This document shows, piece by piece, positions 1 through 5,402 of a DNA stretch of 5,402 nucleotides; within the stretch, counting starts at the first letter, position 1, and every line of letters starts with the position of its first letter. The DNA is taken from contig CALCJG010000047.1 in NCBI GenBank assembly GCA_937967705.1, forward strand, positions 1 to 5,402. Reading direction: 5' to 3'. A model generated the notes under the pieces. It ran no database searches and was not told the DNA's origin. It saw only the letters and a list, made by a program, of their open reading frames with translations. This DNA comes from an uncultured Spirochaetia bacterium. Lineage in GTDB: Bacteria > Spirochaetota > UBA4802 > JAGODF01. A program made the translations under genes and the position numbers.

Positions 1-1
1 C

Positions 2-1882
2 TCCGTGAAGACCTTTACCTTCGACGGCGACACCCCCGCCTCGGCGCGCAAGGCGGTCCGTTCCGCGGGCAACATCGTCATTACCAACCCCGACATGCTG
101 CATTCGGGGATACTCCCCCATCATACGATATGGATCAAACTCTTCGAGAATCTCAAGTTCATCGTCATCGACGAGATTCACAGCTACCGGGGAGTCTTCG
201 GCAGTCACTTTGCCAACCTGATCCGGCGCCTTCTCCGCATCTGCCGCTTTTACGGTTCCAACCCGCAGTTTATATGCTGTTCCGCCACTATACGCAATCC
301 CGGAGACCACGCGGAGACCCTGATCCCGCGCCGTTTCCGGCTGATAGACAACAACGGAGCCCCGCGGGGCGAGCGCCACTATATCATATACAATCCCCCT
401 GTCGTGAATGAGGAGCTGGGAATAAGGGCCTCATCAGTGAAGGAGGCGGCACGCGTGGGGGCGATGATACTCCTGAACAAGATACCCCTGATAATCTTCG
501 CCCGGAGCCGGCTGAGGGTGGAGATCATTTCCACCTATCTCCGGGAGCAGTGCCGGGGAATTCCGGTGGCGGGATACCGGGGCGGGTACCTGCCCAATGA
601 GAGGCGCGCCATCGAGCAGGGTCTTCGCGGGGGAACCATCACCGGGGTTGTATCGACCAACGCCCTGGAGCTGGGGATCGACATCGGGATGCTGGATGCC
701 GCCATAACCGTGGGCTACCCGGGCTCCATCTCGTCTCTTCATCAGCAGTTCGGCCGGGCGGGCAGACGTGGCAAGCCCTCACTCTCCATCATGATCGCCA
801 CCAGCTCCCCGCTGGACCAGTACATAGCCGCCGACCCGTCCTTCGTTCTCAGTTCCAATCCGGAATCGGCCACCATCAACCCCGACAACCTCCTGATACT
901 CATGGAGCATCTGAAATGCGCCGCATTCGAGATTCCCTTTGATGCCGGGGAACGTTTCGCCTCGCATCTGGGCACCACTGCCGAGATGCTGGAGTTCCTT
1001 GAGGAGAAGGGTCTCCTCAAAAAGGCCGAGGGTAAATACCACTGGATGAGCGACATCTACCCTGCCAATGAAATTTCCCTGCGCACCGCCACCCACGAAA
1101 ACTTCGTCATCGTAGACAAAAAGGACGACGCCAGGGTGATAGGAGAGGTGGATTACTACGCGGCCCCCACCCTGATTCACGATGATGCCATATACATCCA
1201 TCAGGGAACGCAGTACTACATAGACCACCTTGACTGGGAGAGGAGAAGGGCCCTCTGCCACGAAGTGGAATCGGATTACTACACCGACGCCGAAACCAAG
1301 ACGGATTTGCATGTGCTGGAGAAGTTCGACGAGCGCCCCCTTGGGCCGGCCATCGCTTCCCGGGGGGAGATCAACGTACGGACCATGGCCGTCATGTTCA
1401 AGAAGATCAAGTTCAACACCCATGAAAACCTGGGCTGGGGCAAGATACATCTCCCGGAGATCGAGATGCATACCTCCGCCCTCTGGCTGGATTTTGGCGA
1501 GGAGGATCTGGCTGAGCGGTTCGGCAAGCCGGAGGTGGGCCGAATCCTCTACTCCCTGGCCTACATCTTCAGAAGCATCGCCCCTGTTTTTACCCTGTCG
1601 GATCAGACCGACATACATGCCCTGCATCAGGCCCGTTCCAATTTCAGCGGAAAGCCGGCGGTTTTCATATACGATTCGGTGCCTGGAGGTGTGGGCATTG
1701 CGAGCCGCATCTACGACATCCTGGAGATGATTGCCGGGGAATCCATTAAATCCATCGCCGGCTGCGGATGCGCCCACGGCTGTCCTGCATGCATAGGGCC
1801 CCTCCCTTCCGAAGACGGGAATATAAAGCAGAGCGTCATCACCCTTTTGGGAGAGCTTGCCGGCCATGGGCATCCGGGATAA
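2..1882 (+). CDS. mrfA: MrfA/YprA-family DEAH-type helicase with C-terminal cysteine cluster (5' end missing)
   Basis: Superfamily 2 ATP-dependent DNA helicase, cut by the left window edge; the frame is open to the first bases, so the GTG at 5 is probably internal. Numbering from that GTG: motif Ia region with the family-typical TNPDMLH (27-33), motif II DEIH (56-59) followed by YRGVFGSH, motif III SAT (93-95), helicase C domain with FARSR (165-169), motif V around TNALELGID (218-226), and motif VI QQFGRAGRRG (247-256). The C-terminal part (about 360-600) matches the MZB/DUF1998 layout and ends in a C-x-C-x3-C-x2-C cluster (C587, C589, C593, C596), expected to bind zinc. The family is usually about 750 residues, so roughly 130 residues including the Q motif and Walker A lie upstream. 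In B. subtilis MrfA is a 3'-5' helicase acting with MrfB on mitomycin C lesions; the same role is inferred here from the adjacent exonuclease. G+C is clearly higher than in the genes downstream. Family assignment is very secure; the exact lesion handled is not. Confidence 0.95.
   Translation, partial: SVKTFTFDGDTPASARKAVRSAGNIVITNPDMLHSGILPHHTIWIKLFENLKFIVIDEIHSYRGVFGSHFANLIRRLLRICRFYGSNPQFICCSATIRNPGDHAETLIPRRFRLIDNNGAPRGERHYIIYNPPVVNEELGIRASSVKEAARVGAMILLNKIPLIIFARSRLRVEIISTYLREQCRGIPVAGYRGGYLPNERRAIEQGLRGGTITGVVSTNALELGIDIGMLDAAITVGYPGSISSLHQQFGRAGRRGKPSLSIMIATSSPLDQYIAADPSFVLSSNPESATINPDNLLILMEHLKCAAFEIPFDAGERFASHLGTTAEMLEFLEEKGLLKKAEGKYHWMSDIYPANEISLRTATHENFVIVDKKDDARVIGEVDYYAAPTLIHDDAIYIHQGTQYYIDHLDWERRRALCHEVESDYYTDAETKTDLHVLEKFDERPLGPAIASRGEINVRTMAVMFKKIKFNTHENLGWGKIHLPEIEMHTSALWLDFGEEDLAERFGKPEVGRILYSLAYIFRSIAPVFTLSDQTDIHALHQARSNFSGKPAVFIYDSVPGGVGIASRIYDILEMIAGESIKSIAGCGCAHGCPACIGPLPSEDGNIKQSVITLLGELAGHGHPG
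1849..1855 (+). promoter_or_regulatory. Ribosome binding site deciding the mrfB start
   Basis: GGGAGAG within the last codons of mrfA, 10 bases before ATG 1866. It favours this ATG over the TTG at 1857, which would be only 1 base away. Confidence 0.6.
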
Positions 1883-3071
1883 ACTTAAAATCTACGAGAA
1901 AGGCTCTGACCCCCTGCCGCGGCGGGACTCTCCTCTTTCGACCATTGGGGCAGAACCAATCCCCTTTCGGGACGGTGTCCTCTGGCGTTTCGTCAGCCGA
2001 TTCCCCCTGGAAGATATCACCCATGAATTAAATATCCCATGCGAGGCTCTGACCCTCAAATTCTTCTTAACATATCAGAAACTCAGCCAAAACATCAGAC
2101 TGGAGAACATCCTCTTCCTTGATCTGGAAACCACCTCATTGAGTACCGGTACCGGTAATTATCCCTTTCTCATCGGCATCGGGCATATTCAGGACAATAC
2201 TTTCTGCGTTGAACAGTTTTTTATGGAAGATTATTCCTCGGAGCCATTGATCCTGCAACATATACAGCCGCGCCTTGAAGCAGCTGAAGCGATAACGACA
2301 TTCAACGGAAAGACCTTTGATATCCCTCTCCTCAAGACCCGTTACCGCATCAACCGTGTGCCCGGCTTTCCTCTGGACAAGGCGAGCATTGACCTTATCC
2401 ACCCCTGTAGGAGAATATTCAAGAGCCTTTATGAAAACTGCGCCCTCAAAACCCTTGAGGAGAACGTGCTGGGGTTTTTGCGTCAGGGGGATATCCCCGG
2501 CTGGCTGATCCCTGAGGTCTTCTTTTCCTATCAGAAACATGGTGAGACCAGCCGCATACGGGATGTCGTATCGCATAATGCTCTGGATATCCTTTCGATG
2601 CTCAAACTGCTCATGATCCTGGAGCTTATCTATGGTCATATTGAGAGAGGTAATTTTAACCAGATGCATACTCGGGCGCTCATAAACATGGCCCATCATC
2701 TCTATAAAATCAACCCCACTGTCTTCCTTGACCTTGTTCGCTTCCTTGGCTCTGATGTTTTTCAGGAGCGAAGCCTTTTTAAAAAGTTCTCCAACACATT
2801 AAAAAGGGGGGGATATATTGACGAAGCCATGGACTTCTGGCGTAAAGACGAATCTCTCTACTCGCTGGAAGAATTGGCCAAACATGCCGAACACAGGGAA
2901 AGGGACTTCATCAAGGCCTTGTCTATTTGTGAACAGGCGATGACACTCATCGAGAAAGAGAATCTATCAACAGATACGCGTTCTCCTGAAAGGGATCGGG
3001 ATGAACATGAAAAATCCCGATGGCTGTATCGCGTAAACCGCCTAAAAAAGCGGATGGCATCTCATGAATAG
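1866..3071 (+). CDS. mrfB: MrfB/YprB-family DnaQ-like (DEDDh) exonuclease
   Basis: Ribonuclease H-fold 3'-5' exonuclease, 401 residues, partner of the helicase just upstream. From ATG 1866: variable N-terminal stretch (1-75); Exo I FLDLETT with D86 and E88; Exo II FNGKTFDIP with D152; conserved DLIHP (176-180); Exo III SHNALD with H237 and D241. These are the four acidic metal ligands plus histidine of a DEDDh nuclease, so the enzyme looks active. The C-terminal third (about 260-401) is helical and highly charged, in keeping with the TPR-like tail of this family. A TTG at 1857 would extend it by three residues, but GGGAGAG at 1849-1855 sits 10 bases before the ATG and only 1 base before the TTG, so the ATG is preferred. 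It overlaps mrfA by 17 bases, indicating translational coupling. Oddities: a dispersed repeat core is read in frame as G13-S14-D15-P16, another lies at codons 60-64, and G+C falls sharply near 2000-2040. In B. subtilis MrfB is needed with MrfA for mitomycin C tolerance; that role is carried over by inference. Confidence 0.92.
   Translation: MGIRDKLKIYEKGSDPLPRRDSPLSTIGAEPIPFRDGVLWRFVSRFPLEDITHELNIPCEALTLKFFLTYQKLSQNIRLENILFLDLETTSLSTGTGNYPFLIGIGHIQDNTFCVEQFFMEDYSSEPLILQHIQPRLEAAEAITTFNGKTFDIPLLKTRYRINRVPGFPLDKASIDLIHPCRRIFKSLYENCALKTLEENVLGFLRQGDIPGWLIPEVFFSYQKHGETSRIRDVVSHNALDILSMLKLLMILELIYGHIERGNFNQMHTRALINMAHHLYKINPTVFLDLVRFLGSDVFQERSLFKKFSNTLKRGGYIDEAMDFWRKDESLYSLEELAKHAEHRERDFIKALSICEQAMTLIEKENLSTDTRSPERDRDEHEKSRWLYRVNRLKKRMASHE
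1902..1913 (+). repeat. Dispersed repeat, copy 1 (inside mrfB)
   Basis: GGCTCTGACCCC, identical over 12 bases to the cores at 3884-3895, 3913-3924 and 5349-5360. With the two preceding A's it shares 14 bases with the copy at 5347-5360. It is read in frame as Gly-Ser-Asp-Pro in the variable N-terminal stretch of MrfB, before the nuclease core. Confidence 0.7.
2045..2055 (+). repeat. Dispersed repeat, degenerate copy (inside mrfB)
   Basis: GGCTCTGACCC matches the first 11 bases of the core; the twelfth base is T. Same orientation as copy 1, starting 143 bases further on, but in another reading frame (part of Glu-Ala-Leu-Thr-Leu). Could be chance on its own; listed because four fuller copies share the window. 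Confidence 0.4.
2995..3021 (+). other. Perfect 8-bp hairpin in the mrfB 3' coding end
   Basis: ATCGGGAT (2995-3002) and ATCCCGAT (3014-3021) are exact reverse complements around an 11-base loop. They lie about 50 bases before the mrfB stop in the sequence for the charged C-terminal tail. No T-run follows, so it is not a classical terminator; it might slow 3' decay of the transcript or be incidental. Confidence 0.35.
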
Positions 3072-3231
3072 ACACCCATGCGCCTTTCAGTTACGATGAC
3101 TCATCAAGAGACTTGGGACCGGATTTTAAATGTGTCTACCCAAGCCGCCTAAAATAATCAGTCTTCTTCTCAGCGATCCCTCCCTCCGGCATTATTTATG
3201 GGACTGACCTTTGAGCGGTATCCTGAAAGGT
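3072..3231. other. Convergent intergenic gap between mrfB and the YbaK-family gene
   Basis: 160 bases with no ORF of note. CTTGGG (3112-3117) pairs with CCCAAG (3139-3144), and TAGACAC (3069-3075, including the mrfB stop) pairs with GTGTCTA (3132-3138); these alternatives overlap only loosely. ACCTTT (3207-3212) pairs with AAAGGT (3226-3231) right at the deacylase stop. None is followed by a T-run, so no intrinsic terminator can be called for either gene, although one or both transcripts should end here. Confidence 0.3.
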
Positions 3232-3702
3232 TTATCTGAGCTTAATCTTGAAATCTAGCACTCTTGGGGACACCAGCTTTTCAAAATCATTATATTTCAT
3301 CTTGATCAGCTCTGTATGTGTCCCCGCATTGAAGACAATATCTTCATCCTTTGCGAGGTCCCGGGATATAATTTCCTCAAGACCATAGAGATTACCGAAG
3401 GGCGGCATTGCCCCCACCTCACAGTCGGGAAACGCGCTGATAAAGTCCATTTCCCTGGCCAGCTCCACATCCTCCGTTTTATAAATGTTTTTCAGCATTC
3501 TCAGGTTCAGTTTCTGATTGGCGCTCAGAACCACCATCACAAGCTGGCCTTTAACCTTTATTATAACCGGCTTAGCAAGCTCCTGGCCCGGAATATGTGC
3601 CGCATGGGCCGTACGTTGAGCCGTAAAGGTAAGAGGATGATTGATGCATGAAAAGGTTACATGGCTTTTTCTCAAGAAATCCTTCACTCTGCATTCTTTC
3701 AT
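3232..3702 (-). CDS. YbaK/EbsC-family aminoacyl-tRNA deacylase
   Basis: Single-domain protein of 156 residues, the usual length for free-standing YbaK/ProX-like editing enzymes, which hydrolyse mischarged aminoacyl-tRNAs in the cytoplasm. Visible family marks: a short N-terminal helix, then the conserved lysine in AKPVIIK (K44), which in this family contacts the substrate; the glycine/proline loop GAMPPFG (97-103); and FNAGTHTE (124-131) near the C-terminus. ATG 3702 is firmly set by AAAGGAGG on the minus strand (3708-3715), 5 bases upstream. The gene converges with mrfB (160 bases between stops) and lies 214 bases downstream of the hydrolase stop. With repeats in that gap, it probably has its own promoter, although I could not place one with confidence. 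Which amino acid it edits (proline, cysteine, alanine or other) cannot be told from the sequence. Family call is strong; the name ybaK is not applied because several paralogous subfamilies share these motifs. Confidence 0.9.
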   Translation of the reverse strand: MKECRVKDFLRKSHVTFSCINHPLTFTAQRTAHAAHIPGQELAKPVIIKVKGQLVMVVLSANQKLNLRMLKNIYKTEDVELAREMDFISAFPDCEVGAMPPFGNLYGLEEIISRDLAKDEDIVFNAGTHTELIKMKYNDFEKLVSPRVLDFKIKLR

Positions 3703-3707
3703 AATGT

Positions 3708-3715
3708 CCTCCTTT
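3708..3715 (-). promoter_or_regulatory. Strong ribosome binding site of the YbaK-family gene
   Basis: AAAGGAGG on the minus strand, 5 bases before ATG 3702. It is a near-perfect Shine-Dalgarno sequence, the strongest in the window, and fixes the start of the deacylase gene. Confidence 0.85.
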
Positions 3716-3880
3716 CACATAATACTCCCCCCCTTCCAATCCTGCAACCCATCGAAGCCACATTCATGGCTATACAAAATCCCGATTGGTTACCTGTATT
3801 AATGTAAATAATAATGGGACACAAAGCAAACGATAGTGAGGTATTTATTTTCATTTCATTCCGAGCAGATCACTTGAGGG

Positions 3881-3928
3881 AAAGGGGTCAGAGCCCTGTT
3901 ATTTCTCAATACGGGGTCAGAGCCCTTT
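3881..3928 (-). repeat. Tandem pair of dispersed repeats at the hydrolase 3' end
   Basis: Two direct copies of a 13-base core, GGGGTCAGAGCCC on the plus strand, at 3884-3896 and 3913-3925. They are separated by a 16-base AT-rich spacer, giving a 29-base period. The pair is bounded by AAAGGG (3881-3886) and CCCTTT (3923-3928), so its ends are inverted repeats of each other. The right-hand copy contains the hydrolase stop codon (3917-3919). No T-run follows, so a classical terminator is not indicated, although the 3' position would suit a REP-like element. Confidence 0.75.
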
Positions 3929-4699
3929 ATCAATCATTACCTTAATGGCACTGAAGTATTCTCTCATTCCGTACTGAAAAATATTATTATGATTGGCACC
4001 TTTTATGCCCAAAAAGTTTTTATTCTCCGACCGGCTCGATTCGTACAGGGTAATTCCCTGGGAAAACGAAATAATATGATCGCGCTCAGCATGAATCACC
4101 AGGGTCGGTCCTTTATAAGCGGCTATTTTATCCCTGTGATTAAAAACATCTATCTCCCCGTATCCTAAAAATCCTCTGCTGATGCCTAAAAGCTCCAACA
4201 GCGGCATGATATCCGCGAACCCGCTCTCGATGATAAGCGCCTGGATATCCTGGGGATAGTTTGATGCCAATTCCAGAGCTGAAGCGCTCCCCAGGCTGCG
4301 TCCCATTACCACCAAAGGGCCTCGATGCAATCTTTCCCTACGCAGTTTTTGAACATAATCAAAGATTTTATGACAATCCTGCATCATCGCCGTGACCGTC
4401 GGTCTCCCGCCGGAGCGGCCATATCCGCGATAATCCACAGGCAGGAAAGAAAATCCCAATTTCAGATAAAGACTGGCCACATCCTCATAATCAACAGCGA
4501 TTTCCCCATTGCCGTGGAAGAAGAGAATCAGGGGTGATGTTTCTCCGGCATGATAATATCGCCCCCCCAGAATCATGTCCGGCTCGACAGGAATCTCAAG
4601 GATCTCACAACCCGAGTTAGAGGACTCCCCGGAAGATTCCCTGCGGGGATAGAAAAGGATGTCCAGTACTTCCGGGCGATCGTAACGGGAAAAATCCAT
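3917..4699 (-). CDS. Alpha/beta hydrolase (serine hydrolase, BEM46/ABHD-like)
   Basis: A 260-residue alpha/beta-hydrolase with a complete catalytic set. From ATG 4699: oxyanion-hole motif HGNGE (62-66), the DYRGYGRS strand-turn (89-96) typical of BEM46/ABHD13/17-like proteins, nucleophile elbow GRSLGS with S135 (133-138), acid D207 in AERD, and base H237 in GANHNN. The substrate is unknown; likely an ester or thioester. There is no signal peptide, so it is probably cytoplasmic. A TTG at 4744 in frame would add 15 residues, but ATG 4699 follows AGAGGGG (minus strand, 4711-4717) at 11 bases and leaves a 19-base gap after the lipoprotein stop, so the ATG is preferred. The two genes are probably one operon read from the promoter near 5295-5322. 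The last codons (KGL and TGA) lie within a dispersed repeat copy at 3913-3928, so the natural C-terminus may have been replaced. Superfamily is certain; function is not. Confidence 0.9.
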   Translation of the reverse strand: MDFSRYDRPEVLDILFYPRRESSGESSNSGCEILEIPVEPDMILGGRYYHAGETSPLILFFHGNGEIAVDYEDVASLYLKLGFSFLPVDYRGYGRSGGRPTVTAMMQDCHKIFDYVQKLRRERLHRGPLVVMGRSLGSASALELASNYPQDIQALIIESGFADIMPLLELLGISRGFLGYGEIDVFNHRDKIAAYKGPTLVIHAERDHIISFSQGITLYESSRSENKNFLGIKGANHNNIFQYGMREYFSAIKVMIDKGL

Positions 4700-4710
4700 G
4701 ATTGCATTGA

Positions 4711-4717
4711 CCCCTCT
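4711..4717 (-). promoter_or_regulatory. Ribosome binding site of the hydrolase gene
   Basis: AGAGGGG on the minus strand in the 19-base gap after the lipoprotein stop (its first bases abut TAA 4719-4721), 11 bases before ATG 4699. Spacing is long but acceptable, and it supports ATG 4699 over the upstream TTG 4744. Confidence 0.5.
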
Positions 4718-4718
4718 T

Positions 4719-5243
4719 TTACGATTTAGATAACTGTGCTGCAAGGGATTTCAAAACTCCATCCCGGTTTTCTACCTTACCTGAAAACAACGCACGGGTC
4801 CATCGGCCGGTTTTTATCGTAAGTGTATAAGACCGTTCCAATTCACCGCTTTCATCGATAAATCGATTTACATACTCAAATTCCACAATATTCTTTTTAT
4901 TCTCATCATTTTGCCAGAGAAAGGTTTCATCCATTATAACCCCAAAGGCCTTGAGCTGCGATGCATCACCCTTATCCACAAAATCCCTAAAATGTGTCAT
5001 ATCCACCTGTATCCTGTATTTAACAGATACCAGCGCCATCATCTCTTTAACGGGAAATTCCCGCATAAAGCGTAAAGCCGTAGCTTTGTCATGACCCTTT
5101 AAAAAATAGCTAAATCGTGAAAAATAAAACTGCCTGTCCTGAAGCTTTTCCCAGTCCCTCTCATTCCATAATGTGCAGGATAATTGCAGAAATAGTAATA
5201 TCCCCAATACCATTCCTCTTCTCAATATGCTGGAGTGCTTCAT
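4719..5243 (-). CDS. Small putative exported lipoprotein of unknown function
   Basis: Protein of 174 residues whose family I do not recognise. From ATG 5243 it begins with a basic segment (K2, R8, R9), then a hydrophobic stretch (about 11-22) ending in LQLSC, so Cys23 could be the lipidated residue. The lipobox is imperfect: Q at -3 is unusual, while L at -2 and S at -1 are tolerated. The remaining 150 residues are polar, with a helical first part (about 28-70) and a later region alternating like beta strands (about 115-155), as in small periplasmic NTF2-like or DUF4878-type lipoproteins; that resemblance is only in general shape. ATG 5243 has TGAGG (5249-5253) 5 bases upstream. A TTG at 5282 would place 13 residues before the signal segment and has no good binding site. 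First gene of a probable two-gene operon with the alpha/beta hydrolase. Confidence 0.72.
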   Translation of the reverse strand: MKHSSILRRGMVLGILLFLQLSCTLWNERDWEKLQDRQFYFSRFSYFLKGHDKATALRFMREFPVKEMMALVSVKYRIQVDMTHFRDFVDKGDASQLKAFGVIMDETFLWQNDENKKNIVEFEYVNRFIDESGELERSYTLTIKTGRWTRALFSGKVENRDGVLKSLAAQLSKS

Positions 5244-5294
5244 AAGAACCTCATGAGATTTCAGATTTGCGACAAGTATCAATGTATATTCAAT

Positions 5295-5322
5295 ACTATA
5301 CTTAAATATTGATGATCGTCAA
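5295..5322 (-). promoter_or_regulatory. Sigma70-type promoter for the lipoprotein/hydrolase operon
   Basis: On the minus strand TTGACG (5317-5322) and TATAGT (5295-5300) match the -35 and -10 consensus at 5 of 6 positions each, with a 16-base spacer. They stand in an AT-rich stretch about 50 bases ahead of ATG 5243. Transcription would begin near 5288 and give a leader of about 45 bases. This is the clearest promoter in the window. Confidence 0.6.
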
Positions 5323-5346
5323 ATATATTTACCTATCTCTGAGGAC

Positions 5347-5363
5347 AAGGCTCTGACCCCTTT
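5347..5363 (+). repeat. Dispersed repeat, copy upstream of the lipoprotein promoter
   Basis: Core GGCTCTGACCCC at 5349-5360, followed by TTT. Bases 5349-5363 are the exact reverse complement of 3881-3895 (15 bases), so the two together bracket the lipoprotein/hydrolase pair. It lies 25 bases upstream of the -35 hexamer of that operon. Confidence 0.75.
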
Positions 5364-5402
5364 ATATACCTCCCATCCTGAACCACTCCCTTCCGTACTC
5401 CA

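Noticed and set aside
779..1873. Long open frame of 364 codons on the minus strand opposite mrfA
   Set aside because: It lies wholly opposite a gene with clear helicase motifs, its translation shows no recognisable domain, and long antisense frames are common in GC-rich coding DNA.
2145..2156. Perfect 12-base palindrome ACCGGTACCGGT in mrfB
   Set aside because: It encodes the Thr-Gly-Thr-Gly turn just after the Exo I motif and is a doubled hexamer; no other signal surrounds it.
2748..2755. GGCTCTGA in mrfB as another repeat copy
   Set aside because: An 8-base match is expected by chance in a window of this size.
3720..3860. Promoter of the YbaK-family gene
   Set aside because: Several AT-rich hexamers exist on the minus strand (for example TACATT or TAATAC with weak -35 partners), but none matches both boxes well at 16-18 base spacing.
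3884..3925. Possible CRISPR-like array (two direct repeats with a spacer)
   Set aside because: Only two 13-base copies with a 16-base spacer; the same core occurs singly elsewhere in either direction and in coding DNA, and no cas gene is present.
4708..4715. TGACCCCT between the lipoprotein and hydrolase genes as a further repeat copy
   Set aside because: Only 8 bases match, and on the minus strand this is part of the hydrolase ribosome binding region, so it is better explained by that role or by chance.
4700..4744. TTG start adding 15 residues to the hydrolase
   Set aside because: It would overlap the lipoprotein gene by 26 bases, has no good binding site, and its extra residues are translated from the true gene's binding site region.

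Overview
The window holds one end of a DNA-repair operon on the plus strand, followed by three minus-strand genes that face it. In order: a superfamily 2 helicase of the MrfA (YprA/Hrq1-like) family, cut by the left edge; an overlapping DnaQ-type exonuclease of the MrfB (YprB) family; a YbaK/EbsC-type aminoacyl-tRNA deacylase on the minus strand; and a minus-strand pair made of a small putative lipoprotein (upstream) and an alpha/beta hydrolase (downstream). No RNA gene, transposase gene or CRISPR array was seen.

The organism cannot be named. It is a bacterium with Shine-Dalgarno starts and a sigma70-like promoter. The short exported protein ending its signal segment in a cysteine would suit a diderm such as a spirochaete or a deltaproteobacterium-like lineage, but this is a weak inference. 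Base composition changes sharply. Hand-counted 60-base rows give 42/60 G+C at 1-60, 37/60 at 1741-1800, 37/60 at 1921-1980, then 26/60 at 2041-2100, 26/60 at 2701-2760 and 17/60 at 4861-4920. The step falls near 2000-2040, inside the N-terminal part of mrfB, not at a gene border.

The two repair genes (2-1882 and 1866-3071) overlap by 17 bases and are surely co-transcribed. In Bacillus subtilis the matching pair, mrfA and mrfB, acts in a UvrABC-independent repair route for mitomycin C damage. The motifs needed for helicase and exonuclease activity are intact here, apart from helicase motif I, which lies off the left edge.

The least expected structure is a short dispersed repeat with core GGCTCTGACCC(C). 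Four copies carry the full 12-base core: one in frame near the start of mrfB (1902-1913), two as a 29-base-period tandem at the end of the hydrolase gene (3884-3896 and 3913-3925, the second supplying its stop codon), and one upstream of the lipoprotein promoter (5349-5360). A fifth copy with an 11-base match lies in mrfB at 2045-2055. The copies at 3881-3895 and 5349-5363 form a perfect 15-base inverted repeat around the hydrolase/lipoprotein pair. This looks like a REP-like or miniature mobile sequence that has seeded coding and intergenic DNA.
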